NCBI RefSeq assembly: GCF_007003975.1 | Contig: NZ_VFTC01000016.1 | Span: 89,328-153,327, forward strand | DNA length: 64,000 nt | Reading direction: 5' to 3' | Source: Mesorhizobium sp. WSM4306 | GTDB lineage: Bacteria > Pseudomonadota > Alphaproteobacteria > Rhizobiales > Rhizobiaceae | Shown here: positions 25,413 to 34,085 of the stretch, in pieces | Position numbering within the stretch: the first letter of the stretch is position 1 | Layout: each line of letters starts with the position of its first letter | Program-made: the position numbers and the translations under genes | The notes under the pieces: model-generated | What the model was told of the DNA's origin: nothing | Seen by the model: the letters and a program-made list of their open reading frames with translations, nothing else | The model's database searches: none

Positions 25413-26531
25413 ATGCGTGTTATCCTGGAACGGTCAAATCTCCTGAAGTCGCTCAACCATGTTCATCGCGTGGTCGAACGGCGCAACACCATACCGATCC
25501 TGTCGAACGTGCTGCTCAGCGCCGAGGGCGCCAGCCTTGAAATGAAAGCCACCGACCTCGACCTCGAAGTGACCGAAGCGACACCCGCCAAGGTCGAGCG
25601 CGGCGGGGCGACGACGGTTCCGGCGCACCTGCTCTACGACATCGTGCGCAAACTGGCCGACGGCGCCGAGGTGATGCTGAAGACCGACGAGGACGGCAAT
25701 GCCATGACGGTGACGTCGGGCCGCTCGAGCTTTCGCCTGCAATGCCTGCCGCAGTCCGATTTCCCCGAGCTTTCGGCCGGGTCGTTCTCGCATATCTTCC
25801 GGCTCGATTCCGTCGCCTTGAGAGGCCTGATCGAGAAGACCCAGTTCGCCATCTCCACCGAAGAGACGCGCTATTATCTGAACGGCATCTACCTGCACAC
25901 GCATGAAGCCGGCGACAAGCTGAAGCTGCGTTCGGTGGCAACCGACGGCCACCGCCTGGCGCGCGCCGAAATCGACGCCCCGGCTGGGTCCGAGGGCATG
26001 CCGGGCATCATCATTCCGCGCAAGACGGTCAGCGAGTTGCAGAAGCTGGTCGATGATCCGGATGTCGCCGTCACCACCGAATTGTCCGACACCAAGATCC
26101 GCTTCACCATCGGCAGCGTGGTTTTGACCTCGAAGCTGATCGATGGCACCTTCCCGGACTATCAGCGGGTCATTCCGACCGGCAACGACAAGAAGCTGAT
26201 CATTGATCGCCAGAGTTTTGCCGCCGCCGTCGACCGGGTCTCGACCATTTCCTCCGAGCGTGGCCGCGCGGTGAAGCTTTCGATCGCCGAGGGCCAGGTG
26301 ACGCTTGCGGTGAACAATCCGGATTCTGGCAGCGCCACCGAGGAACTGGCCGCCGATTACTCGTCCGATCCAATAGAGATCGGCTTCAATGCGAAATATC
26401 TGCTCGACGTCGCCGCCCAGTTGACCGGCACGGAAGCGAAATTCATGCTGGCCGATGCCGGTTCGCCGACCCTGATCCACGACATGGCCGACGAAACCGC
26501 GCTCTACGTGCTGATGCCGATGCGGGTGTAG
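25413..26531 (+). CDS. dnaN: DNA polymerase III beta subunit (sliding clamp)
   Basis: A 372-residue ring-forming clamp that tethers the replicative polymerase to DNA. The N-terminus MRVILERSNLLKSLNHVHRVVERRNTIP-type sequence, the three repeated clamp domains and the C-terminal YVLMPMRV ending are typical. It is preceded by the dnaA gap and followed 59 bp later by recF, the classical dnaA-dnaN-recF order. Confidence 0.97.
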   Translation: MRVILERSNLLKSLNHVHRVVERRNTIPILSNVLLSAEGASLEMKATDLDLEVTEATPAKVERGGATTVPAHLLYDIVRKLADGAEVMLKTDEDGNAMTVTSGRSSFRLQCLPQSDFPELSAGSFSHIFRLDSVALRGLIEKTQFAISTEETRYYLNGIYLHTHEAGDKLKLRSVATDGHRLARAEIDAPAGSEGMPGIIIPRKTVSELQKLVDDPDVAVTTELSDTKIRFTIGSVVLTSKLIDGTFPDYQRVIPTGNDKKLIIDRQSFAAAVDRVSTISSERGRAVKLSIAEGQVTLAVNNPDSGSATEELAADYSSDPIEIGFNAKYLLDVAAQLTGTEAKFMLADAGSPTLIHDMADETALYVLMPMRV

Positions 26532-26590
26532 CCGCGCTGCGGCAAACCTTCGGCGCGACGATTGCGGCGACTTCTACAGGCGGATAGCGG

Positions 26591-27736
26591 TTGCCCCAGC
26601 AAAGCCATATAAGTAAGCTAATACTTACGAACTTCCGCAACTATGCCGCGCTGGAGATCGACCTTTCCCCGGGCGCTGTGGTGTTTTCCGGCGACAATGG
26701 CGCCGGCAAGACCAATCTCCTGGAAGCCATCTCCTTGCTGACGCCGGGCCGCGGCCTGCGCCGCGCGCCCTATGCCGACGTGGCCCGCGAAGGCGGCGAT
26801 GGCGGTTTTGCGCTGCATGCAAGGCTCGACGGACCGGATGGCCAGGTCGAGATCGGCACCGGCATCACCGGTGGCGAAGCCGCCGGCGAAGGCGGCCGCA
26901 AGGTGCGCATCAATGGTGCGCCGGCGCGCTCGGCCGATGCCATGCTCGAATGGCTGCGCGTCGTCTGGCTGACGCCGGCGATGGACGGGCTGTTTCCGGG
27001 ACCCGCCGCCGACCGCCGGCGCTTTCTCGACCGGCTGGTGCTGGCGATCGATCCCGGCCATGGCCAGCGCGCGCTCGACTATGAGAAGGCGATGCGCGGA
27101 CGTAACCGATTGCTTACGGAAGGCTCGCGCGACAGCGCCTGGTTCGATGCCATCGAGATGCAGATGGCCGAGACCGGCGTGGCGATCGCCGCGGCGCGCG
27201 CCGAACTGGTGCGCCTGCTCGCCGCCATGATCGACAGGCTGCCCAGCAGCGGGCCGTTTCCGCAAGCCGATATCAGCCTGTTCGGCGACCTGGAAAGCGA
27301 TGTGGCCACTTCGCCAGCGGTCGACGTCGAGGAACGCTATCGCGCCGCCCTCGCAGATGGCCGCGAGCGCGACCGCGCTGCCGGACGCACGCTGGACGGT
27401 CCGCACCGTTCGGATCTTCTCGTGCGCCACCGCCCCAAGGCGATGCCGGCAGAACTCTGCTCGACCGGCGAGCAGAAGGCGCTGCTGGTCGGCATCGTTT
27501 TGTCGCATGCAAGGCTAACCGGCGAAATGTCGGGAATGACGCCGATCCTGCTCCTCGACGAGATCGCCGCCCACCTCGACGCCGGCCGGCGCGCCGCGCT
27601 GTTCTCGATCCTGGAAGAATTGAACTGCCAGGCCTTCATGACCGGAACCGACGCCGCGCTGTTTTCCAGCCTTAGAGGACGCGCGCAATTCCTCACCGTT
27701 GATCACGGCACGGTTGGGCCAACCAAAGACACCTGA
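26591..27736 (+). CDS. recF: DNA replication and repair protein RecF
   Basis: A 381-residue SMC-like ATPase acting in RecFOR loading of RecA at gapped DNA. Walker A is GDNGAGKTN near residue 37; the ABC signature region is CSTGEQKALLVGIVLSHA; Walker B is ILLLDEIAAHLD. The start is a TTG, with a GGCGGA sequence upstream; the next in-frame start would remove the first beta strand. It is followed by moeB after 31 bp. Confidence 0.94.
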   Translation: MPQQSHISKLILTNFRNYAALEIDLSPGAVVFSGDNGAGKTNLLEAISLLTPGRGLRRAPYADVAREGGDGGFALHARLDGPDGQVEIGTGITGGEAAGEGGRKVRINGAPARSADAMLEWLRVVWLTPAMDGLFPGPAADRRRFLDRLVLAIDPGHGQRALDYEKAMRGRNRLLTEGSRDSAWFDAIEMQMAETGVAIAAARAELVRLLAAMIDRLPSSGPFPQADISLFGDLESDVATSPAVDVEERYRAALADGRERDRAAGRTLDGPHRSDLLVRHRPKAMPAELCSTGEQKALLVGIVLSHARLTGEMSGMTPILLLDEIAAHLDAGRRAALFSILEELNCQAFMTGTDAALFSSLRGRAQFLTVDHGTVGPTKDT

Positions 27737-27767
27737 CAAGGTTTTTTGCTCGCTATAAGGTCCGGCA

Positions 27768-28523
27768 ATGACCCCTACCGCCCTCACCGACGAAGAGCTT
27801 GAGCGCTACGCCCGCCACATCGTGCTGCCTGAGATCGGCGGCGCCGGCCAGCAGAGGCTGAAGCGGGCCCGGGTGCTGGTCATCGGCGCCGGCGGACTCG
27901 GTGCGCCGGTGCTGGAGTATCTTGCTGCCGCCGGCGTCGGCACGCTCGGTATTGTCGACGACGACATCGTCTCGCTGTCCAATTTGCAGCGGCAAGTAAT
28001 CCATGCCACCGACACGGTCGGCACCGCAAAGACCGGAAGCGCCAAGGCGGCGATCGCCCGTATCAATCCCCATGTCGCTGTCGAACAGCACGAATTCAGG
28101 CTGACGGCCGAGAACGCCGCTGCGCTCATTGCGCGCTACGACATCGTTGTCGACGGCTCCGACAATTTCGAGACGCGCTATGTCGTGGCCGATGCCTGCG
28201 CGGCGGAGAAGCGGCCGCTGGTGCATGCGGCGGTCGGCCGCTTCGACGGCTCGGTGACGGTGCTGATGCCGTTCGAAACCGGCGCCGACGGCAAACCTAA
28301 CCCAAGCTATCGCGACCTCTTTCCCGAGGCGCCGCCGGAAGGGTTGGTGCCGTCCTGCGCGGTGGCCGGCGTCGTCGGCGCGCTGACCGGCGTCATCGGC
28401 ACGCTGCAAGCGATGGAAGCGATCAAGCTGATCACCGGCATCGGCGAACCGCTGGTCGGCCGGCTGCTGCTTTACGATGCGCTGTCGGCGCGCTTCGATA
28501 CCATTCGCTACAAGAGAAGCTGA
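27768..28523 (+). CDS. moeB: MoeB/ThiF-family adenylyltransferase
   Basis: A 251-residue E1-like enzyme that adenylates the C-terminal Gly-Gly of a small sulfur carrier such as MoaD or ThiS. The nucleotide-binding GAGGLGAPVLEYLAAAGVG segment, the DDDIVSLSNLQRQ region and DGSDNFETRYVVADAC are present. There is no rhodanese domain and no clear CxxC zinc pairs, which is a feature of some alphaproteobacterial members. Substrate (molybdopterin or thiamine pathway) cannot be decided from sequence. It is four bases upstream of a GNAT gene. Confidence 0.87.
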   Translation: MTPTALTDEELERYARHIVLPEIGGAGQQRLKRARVLVIGAGGLGAPVLEYLAAAGVGTLGIVDDDIVSLSNLQRQVIHATDTVGTAKTGSAKAAIARINPHVAVEQHEFRLTAENAAALIARYDIVVDGSDNFETRYVVADACAAEKRPLVHAAVGRFDGSVTVLMPFETGADGKPNPSYRDLFPEAPPEGLVPSCAVAGVVGALTGVIGTLQAMEAIKLITGIGEPLVGRLLLYDALSARFDTIRYKRS

Positions 28524-28527
28524 GCGT

Positions 28528-29016
28528 ATGGATCAGTCCGTCGGCGTTTTGGTCACGCAGCTTGCCCCCGGCTTCGATCGCTGGGACGAACTGCTCAGCC
28601 TGATCTTGCGGGCCTTTGCGCCGATGGATGGCGTCATCGACCCGCCCTCCTCGGCGCATCTGCTGAGCCCTGAAAGCCTTAAGGACAAGGCCGAGCGGGA
28701 AGCGGTGCTCCTGGCGCTGCAGGATGGCCTGATCGCCGGCTGTATCTTCGCCCTGGAGAGGACCACTGATGTCTATGTCGGCAAGCTTGCCGTCGAGCCT
28801 GAATTTCAGGGACGAGGCATCGGCCGGCAGCTGATGCAGGCTGTCGAGGATTTTGCCCGCGGCCGCAACAAATCAGCCATCGAACTGCAGACGCGGATCG
28901 AACTCACGGCAAATCACGCGACCTTTGCCCGTCTCGGCTTTCGCGAAATCGCGCGCACCGCACATCAGGGCTATGACCGGCCGACTTCGATCACCATGCG
29001 CAAGGAGCTCAAGTGA
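28528..29016 (+). CDS. GNAT-family N-acetyltransferase
   Basis: A 162-residue acetyl-CoA-dependent acyltransferase. The acetyl-CoA-binding motif A is LAVEPEFQGRGIGRQLMQAV near residue 90, followed by the typical helix and the RLGFREIARTAHQGY segment. The ATG at 28528 lies four bases after the moeB stop, and the stop overlaps the GTG start of the aconitase X gene. That double coupling suggests a role connected to the aconitase X substrate, but the acceptor is unknown. Confidence 0.85.
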   Translation: MDQSVGVLVTQLAPGFDRWDELLSLILRAFAPMDGVIDPPSSAHLLSPESLKDKAEREAVLLALQDGLIAGCIFALERTTDVYVGKLAVEPEFQGRGIGRQLMQAVEDFARGRNKSAIELQTRIELTANHATFARLGFREIARTAHQGYDRPTSITMRKELK

Positions 29017-30266
29017 GCCTCGCCCTCAGCGCAGAGGAGCAGGCAATCGCCTCGGGCCAGGATGGCGCGGCGATGGCGATGCGCATCGTTGCCGAAAGCG
29101 CGGCACTCCTCGGCGCGCCGCGGCTGATCCCGATCGCCTCGGCGCATATAGACGGTGCGCTCTATCACGGCGATTCCGGCACGTTGTTTGCTGAAAGACT
29201 TGTCGAGGGCGGCGCGCGCGTTGCGGTGCGCGCGACGCTCAATGTCGGCGCACTCGATTTGATGGGCTGCTCGCGCGTGCGCCTCGAAGAGCCGGCGCGC
29301 GGCATGGCGCGGCGGATGATGGAGGCCTACCGCAAGCTGGGCTGCGAGCAGAGCTGGACCTGCGCGCCCTATCAGGCCGGCCACAGGCCAGCGCTTGGCA
29401 GCGACGTCGCCTGGGGCGAATCCAACGCCGTGGTGTTCTGCAATTCGGTTCTGGGCGCGCGCACCAACCGCTATGGTGATTTCCTCGACATCGCCTGCGC
29501 CATATCGGGCCGCGCGCCGGATTACGGCCTGCACCGCGTCGAGAACCGGCAGGCGCGGCTGGTGTTCGATGTGTCCGGCCTCTCCGCCTCGTTCCTAGGT
29601 TCGGAGATCGCCTGGCCGGTGCTGGGCAGTCTCTATGGCCGCGAGGTCGGCAATGCGGTCGGCGTCGTCGCCGGCGTATCCAGCCATCCCGGCGAGGATG
29701 CGCTGAAAGCCTTCGGCGCGGCGGCAGCATCATCGGGTGCGGTCGGCCTCTTCCACATTGCCGGCGTGACACCCGAGGCGCCCGACGCCGAGACCATCCT
29801 GGCCGGCGGCAGGCCGGAAACGGTGATCCGCGTCACGCCGGAAATGGCCGCGAAGGCCCGCGCCGGCCTGTCCACCGCAATCACTCAAACCGCCATCGAT
29901 GCGGTGGCGATCGGCAGTCCTCATCTGTCTTCAGCCGAATTCGACGCGCTGGAGGAGTTGATCGGCGGGCGGCGGCTTCACGTGCCGATTTACGCCTGCA
30001 CCGGCCGCCATGTGCTCACAACGCTCGAACGGAGCGGCCAGCGCAAGGCGCTCGAGGCGAGCGGGGTGGTCATCGTTGCCGACACTTGCGTGGTGGTGAC
30101 GCCGATCCTGCCGGACCTTGCCGGCGGCGTGCTAATGACCAATTCAGGAAAATTCGCGCAATATGCGCCGGGCAATACCGGCTACGCCGTGCTTTATGGC
30201 TCGCTGGCCGACTGCGTCGAAAGCGCGGTTGCCGGCAAGCCAAGATTTACGGATATTGCCGCATGA
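29013..30266 (+). CDS. Aconitase X catalytic (large) subunit
   Basis: A 417-residue DUF521/aconitase X family protein, an iron-sulfur hydro-lyase. Cysteines likely to bind the cluster include those in CSRVRLEEPARG, IYACTGRHVL and ADTCVVVTPI; the segment WGESNAVVFCNSVLGARTN is family-typical. Bacterial members with separate small subunits include cis-3-hydroxy-L-proline dehydratases. The GTG start overlaps the GNAT stop, and the end overlaps the small subunit start by four bases. No other hydroxyproline gene is nearby, so the substrate is open. Confidence 0.86.
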   Translation: MSLALSAEEQAIASGQDGAAMAMRIVAESAALLGAPRLIPIASAHIDGALYHGDSGTLFAERLVEGGARVAVRATLNVGALDLMGCSRVRLEEPARGMARRMMEAYRKLGCEQSWTCAPYQAGHRPALGSDVAWGESNAVVFCNSVLGARTNRYGDFLDIACAISGRAPDYGLHRVENRQARLVFDVSGLSASFLGSEIAWPVLGSLYGREVGNAVGVVAGVSSHPGEDALKAFGAAAASSGAVGLFHIAGVTPEAPDAETILAGGRPETVIRVTPEMAAKARAGLSTAITQTAIDAVAIGSPHLSSAEFDALEELIGGRRLHVPIYACTGRHVLTTLERSGQRKALEASGVVIVADTCVVVTPILPDLAGGVLMTNSGKFAQYAPGNTGYAVLYGSLADCVESAVAGKPRFTDIAA

Positions 30267-30676
30267 GCGCCTTGGCCGAAATCCTGGTGCCGGGTCGAGC
30301 CGGCGAAGGCGAAGCCCTGGTGCTGACCGCGCCGATCAGCTTCTGGGGCGGCGTCGATCCGCAGAGCGGCCGCATCGCCGATGTCCGCCACCCGCAGCAT
30401 GGCGAGACCATTGCCGGCCGCGTGCTGTTCCTGCCAGGCACGATCGGTTCGTCCTCCGCCTCCGCCGTGCTGATGGAGCTCGTCCACAACGGCCATGCGC
30501 CGGCGGCGCTCGTGCTGCACGAACCGGACGCGATCCTGCTGCTCGGGTTGATTGTTGGCAGGGAAATGGGCTGGCGGACGCCGGTGGCGCTCAGGCTGGA
30601 GCGCGGTGCGTTCGCGGCCTACCGTGGAAAGCGGGTGAGCGTCGCTGACGACGGCGCACTTACAACCGCCATCTGA
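30263..30676 (+). CDS. Aconitase X swivel (small) subunit, DUF126
   Basis: A 137-residue protein with the swivel-domain pattern PISFWGGVDPQSGRIADVRHP and the conserved LFLPGTIGSSSASAVLMEL. It supplies part of the active site of the two-subunit aconitase X. The ATG overlaps the stop of the large-subunit gene (ATGA), which supports assembly of a stoichiometric complex. It is the last gene of the moeB-GNAT-aconitase X run. Confidence 0.87.
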   Translation: MSALAEILVPGRAGEGEALVLTAPISFWGGVDPQSGRIADVRHPQHGETIAGRVLFLPGTIGSSSASAVLMELVHNGHAPAALVLHEPDAILLLGLIVGREMGWRTPVALRLERGAFAAYRGKRVSVADDGALTTAI

Positions 30677-30688
30677 ACGCCGTCGACT

Positions 30689-31690
30689 TCAGATCCTGAG
30701 CGGCAACACGCGGTCCGGCGGGCGGTGGCCGTCGACGAAGGCGCGGATGTTGATGATGACCTTCTCGCCCATGTCGATGCGGCCTTCGAGCGTCGCCGAG
30801 CCCATATGCGGCAGCAGCACGACCTTGCCCTTGGCCGCGAGCTTCAAGAGCTTGCTGCTCAGCGCCGGCTCGTGCTCGTAGACGTCGAGGCCGGCGCCGG
30901 CGATCTTGCCGTCCTGGATCAGCTTGACCAGAAACTCCTCGTCGATGATGTCGCCGCGCGCTGTGTTTACGATGTAAGCGGTGGGTTGCAGCAGCGCCAG
31001 CCGCCGCGCTGACAGCAAATGAAAGGTGGCTGGCGTCGACGGGCAATTGACCGAGATGATGTCCATGCGGGCAAGCATCTGGTCGAGGCTTTCCCAATAG
31101 GTCGCCTCCAGTCCTTCCTCGACCGCCGGCAGCACGCGATGGCGGTTATGATAGTGGATCGACAGGCCGAAGGCTTTGGCGCGCCTGGCGACCGCGGTTC
31201 CGATGCGCCCCATGCCGACAATGCCGAGGCGCTTGCCCCAGATGCGCCGGCCGAGCATCCAGGTCGGCGACCAGCCGGCCCATTTCTTGTCGCCGGTCAG
31301 CACATTGGCCCCTTCCGCCAGCCGACGCGGCACCGCCAGCATCAGCGCCATGGTCATATCGGCGGTGTCTTCGGTCAGCACGTTCGGCGTGTTGGTGACG
31401 GTGATGCCTTTCTTGGCTGCCGCCTCCACGTCGATCTTGTCGACACCATTGCCGAAATTGGCGATCAGCTTGAGATTGTCGCCGGCCTGGGCAATCAGCG
31501 CGGCGTCGATCTGGTCGGTTATGGTCGGCACCAGCACGTCGGCTTCCTTGACCGCCGCGACCAGCTCCGGCTGCGTCATCGGCCTGTCCTCGACATTCAG
31601 CCTGGCGTCGAACAGTTCGCGCATGCGGGTCTCGACCGGATCAGGGAGCTTGCGCGTGATGACGACGAGAGGCCGTTTTTTGCCTGCCAT
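30689..31690 (-). CDS. D-2-hydroxyacid dehydrogenase (glyoxylate/hydroxypyruvate reductase type)
   Basis: A 333-residue NAD(P)H-dependent enzyme. The Rossmann GMGRIGTAVARRAKAFG motif, the substrate Arg in NTARGDIIDE, the acidic residue in AGLDVYEHEP and the catalytic His in LLPHMGSATLE are in place. The nearest relatives I recall are rhizobial D-glycerate dehydrogenases that reduce glyoxylate or hydroxypyruvate. It converges with the aconitase X operon. Confidence 0.9.
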   Translation of the reverse strand: MAGKKRPLVVITRKLPDPVETRMRELFDARLNVEDRPMTQPELVAAVKEADVLVPTITDQIDAALIAQAGDNLKLIANFGNGVDKIDVEAAAKKGITVTNTPNVLTEDTADMTMALMLAVPRRLAEGANVLTGDKKWAGWSPTWMLGRRIWGKRLGIVGMGRIGTAVARRAKAFGLSIHYHNRHRVLPAVEEGLEATYWESLDQMLARMDIISVNCPSTPATFHLLSARRLALLQPTAYIVNTARGDIIDEEFLVKLIQDGKIAGAGLDVYEHEPALSSKLLKLAAKGKVVLLPHMGSATLEGRIDMGEKVIINIRAFVDGHRPPDRVLPLRI

Positions 31691-31814
31691 TGTTTCCTCG
31701 AACCCGATCTCGTTGAGACCTCTTTAACCAAGACAGGCGAAACTGAATACCGGTCGCGGTGCCTGCCACTCCTGTAACAAGCGGTGCCGCCGAAGACAAA
31801 GAAAAAGGGGCGCC

Positions 31815-32405
31815 ATGGCCAAAGGGCAGGCGCCGAAAGGAACGAAAGTGTCTGGTTTCGCGTCGCTTCGCCTGGTCCTCAGCGCAGCGCTTCTCGGCGC
31901 TCTCCTGCATTCCCCGCAAGCCGCGGCGCAAGGTGCTGCCGCGCCTGCGCAGACGGTGACGCTTGGGCCGAGCGGCCTGCCGCTGCCGCGTTTCGTCAGC
32001 CTGAAATCAGCCCGCGTCAACTCGCGCGTCGGCCCTGGCGCCAACTATTCCGTCGACTGGATGTACACAAAGGCCGGGCTGCCTATGGAAATCATCCAGG
32101 AATTCGATACGTGGCGGCGCGTGCGCGATGCCGACGGTTCGGAGGGCTGGATCAACCAGTCGCTGTTGTCGGGCCGCCGCACAGCGATCGTCGCCCCCTG
32201 GCAGCGCAGCAAGGGCGGCCGAATCAATCTGCTCGACGATGCCGACAAGGACGCCAGCGTCGTCGCCATCATCGAGCCGGGCGTGACAGGCACGATCAAA
32301 ACCTGCGATGGCCAGTGGTGCGAAATGACCTTCGACGGCCTCACCGGCTGGATCGCCCAGTCGCAGGTCTGGGGCGCCTATCCCGGCGAGCACGTCAAGA
32401 ACTGA
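31815..32405 (+). CDS. Exported SH3-domain protein
   Basis: A 196-residue protein with a signal peptide (LVLSAALLGALLHSPQAAA) and two bacterial SH3-like domains. The first is around SLKSARVNSRVGPGANYSVDW and ends WRRVRDADGSEGWINQ. The second, residues 130-190, ends WCEMTFDGLTGWIAQSQVWG. Such proteins bind cell-wall peptides or act as envelope scaffolds. It is divergent from the dehydrogenase gene and stands alone. Confidence 0.83.
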   Translation: MAKGQAPKGTKVSGFASLRLVLSAALLGALLHSPQAAAQGAAAPAQTVTLGPSGLPLPRFVSLKSARVNSRVGPGANYSVDWMYTKAGLPMEIIQEFDTWRRVRDADGSEGWINQSLLSGRRTAIVAPWQRSKGGRINLLDDADKDASVVAIIEPGVTGTIKTCDGQWCEMTFDGLTGWIAQSQVWGAYPGEHVKN

Positions 32406-32489
32406 GAACCAAGAATTTCGTACACACGCTGCCTCTGTGACGGGTGGAGCCAATGCATATGGTGGGCCAAACCGCAGCATATTTTGGAA

Positions 32490-33296
32490 CTATCGCCGGG
32501 CGGTCACAACCCAAGTCGCCGCTTTCAAAGTTACAGCGGCTTGGTTCCCTCGCTCGCCAAGGGCCGTGCGTACGCTGGATTCCGCAGCTGCCCGCATACC
32601 CAGATTCTCTCGAATGATCTTGCCAAGCGGCCCTACGCTCAGCAGCACGGCAACCATCGCATCCAAATCTCCATTGGAGACCATCTCGTCGTGCGCTTGG
32701 ATTCCGACATGCACAAAACCGGCTGCCTGCAGCGTGTTTCGGATATAGCCGGGGTCTGCGAAGCTGAAAGGTGTCGGGTCGAGCCATCCTTCGAGACCTG
32801 CTGCCCGCAGGGGAAACAAATCCAATTCGTTTTCGTCCAGCGATCGCCAGCAAACGAAGGCTAACCGCCCTGATGGTCTCAACATTCGCCGGAAGTTTGA
32901 GAAGGCAGCGATGGGGTCCTGGAAAGCCATCACGCCGAAGCGCGAAAAGACACAGTCGAAGCTATGTTCTGGAAGTGCGAGCTTCAGTGCATCGCACTCA
33001 ATGAAGTCCACCCGGCTGCGCCCCGCCGCACGGCGACATGCTATCTCTAACAGGCGGGGAGCTATGTCGACTCCTGTGACCGTGCCTCCGGGTCCCACCC
33101 GATCCGCGAGTTGCAAGACCGATTGGCCAGCACCACAACCTACGTCGAGCACCGCTTCCCCATCCTGAGGAGAAAGCGCCTCGATTGCGCGGACACCTAG
33201 GGGTGACAGTTGGAGGTCCAGCGAGTCCGCAACTTCAGCCCAAGCTCTACTCGCAAGATCTCTCGCTCTAAGGGACGAGATATCCGCCTTGGACAT
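32490..33296 (-). CDS. Class I SAM-dependent methyltransferase of unknown substrate
   Basis: A 268-residue methyltransferase. Motif I VLDVGCGAGQSVLQLAD, motif II GVDIAPRLLEIA, and the UbiE/Methyltransf_11-like segment SFDCVFSRFGVMAF are clear. Base composition looks lower in GC and codon use less biased than in its neighbours. It is wedged between the SH3 protein and irr, where I do not expect a gene, so recent acquisition is possible. The substrate could be a quinone, lipid or small metabolite. Confidence 0.82.
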   Translation of the reverse strand: MSKADISSLRARDLASRAWAEVADSLDLQLSPLGVRAIEALSPQDGEAVLDVGCGAGQSVLQLADRVGPGGTVTGVDIAPRLLEIACRRAAGRSRVDFIECDALKLALPEHSFDCVFSRFGVMAFQDPIAAFSNFRRMLRPSGRLAFVCWRSLDENELDLFPLRAAGLEGWLDPTPFSFADPGYIRNTLQAAGFVHVGIQAHDEMVSNGDLDAMVAVLLSVGPLGKIIRENLGMRAAAESSVRTALGERGNQAAVTLKAATWVVTARR

Positions 33297-33307
33297 TTAG
33301 GCTGGAA

Positions 33308-33739
33308 TCAAACGCCGCGCTTGGGGCGCAGCCGCACGACGATGTCGACATTGGCGATCTCCATGCCCGCGGGTGGCTCCGGCAGGTTGGAGACGGTCAC
33401 CGGACCGCTTTCTATGTCGAAGATCCTGTTTTCGCCTTCGATGTAGAAATGATGGTGATCGGAGGTGTTGGTGTCGAAATAGGTCTTCGACCCCTCGACC
33501 GCGAGGATGCGCAGCAGGCCGGCCTGGGTGAACTGGTGAAGGGCGTTGTAGACGGTGGCAAGCGAGACCGGCACGCCGGCGGCGATCGCCTCCTCATGCA
33601 GTTCCTCGGCCGAAAGGTGGCGGTCGCCTTTGGCAAAAAGCAGGTCGGCCAGCGCAATGCGCTGGCGCGTCGGCCTCAGGCCGGCTTCGCGAACCCGCTT
33701 GTCCACAGCGACATTTTCCTTCCGGCAGCCCAGATCCAT
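33308..33739 (-). CDS. irr: Iron response regulator Irr (Fur family)
   Basis: A 143-residue Fur-family regulator. Winged helix GLRPTRQRIALADLLF and SLATVYNALHQF; the histidine motif TSDHHHFY, known in Irr as part of the haem/metal-sensing region, is intact. The N-terminal Cys-Pro haem regulatory motif of Bradyrhizobium Irr is absent: only DLGCRKEN is seen, as in Rhizobium-type Irr. Irr represses haem and iron-using genes and activates uptake under iron limitation. The irr-fabA arrangement is usual in rhizobia and supports the name. Confidence 0.88.
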   Translation of the reverse strand: MDLGCRKENVAVDKRVREAGLRPTRQRIALADLLFAKGDRHLSAEELHEEAIAAGVPVSLATVYNALHQFTQAGLLRILAVEGSKTYFDTNTSDHHHFYIEGENRIFDIESGPVTVSNLPEPPAGMEIANVDIVVRLRPKRGV

Positions 33740-33852
33740 CTATTCGTCCAAGCCCACAGTTCCGCCTCAAGACACCCCCAGAGTGGCGAAAAAACGTCAT
33801 CGGCCGAAACTGGATACCCTCCGACATATATTCTGTTGGCCGAATGCGATCA

Positions 33853-33896
33853 ATAGAGCGACGTGCGTCCAGTTGGACGCACAAAGTGCGCTCTAT
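33853..33896. repeat. Perfect nested palindrome between irr and fabA
   Basis: The inner stem GTGCGTCCA/TGGACGCAC (33863-33871 and 33874-33882) is perfect around a two-base centre. The outer stem ATAGAGCG/CGCTCTAT (33853-33860 and 33889-33896) is also perfect. It can form a cruciform or hairpin and resembles a mobile palindromic unit of rhizobia. It lies in the shared upstream region of irr and fabA. Confidence 0.75.
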
Positions 33897-33910
33897 CACT
33901 TATTTGGCGT

Positions 33911-33956
33911 CGCATCGTGCTTTCCGGAAATCGAAATCGATTTCCGGGCCGATGCG
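33911..33956. repeat. Palindromic repeat with GGAAATCGAAATCG core
   Basis: CGCATCG at 33911-33917 pairs with CGATGCG at 33950-33956, and the interior TTTCCGGAAATCGA/TCGATTTCCGG-type arms pair as well. A looser relative with the same TTTCCGGAAA element lies at 37041-37085. The 346-bp gap 33740-34085 is otherwise without a gene; the fabA promoter should lie between this repeat and 34085. Confidence 0.7.
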
Positions 33957-34085
33957 AGAGCGCGCATTGACCCGGGCAGACGGGCGGGTTAAGCGCAAAC
34001 GCCGGTTTCCGGCTCGAAATGGATTGTGTTAGGAAACCAACGACAAGGGCGCCCACCGCCCGGGACTATTATGGGGACGAGATTG

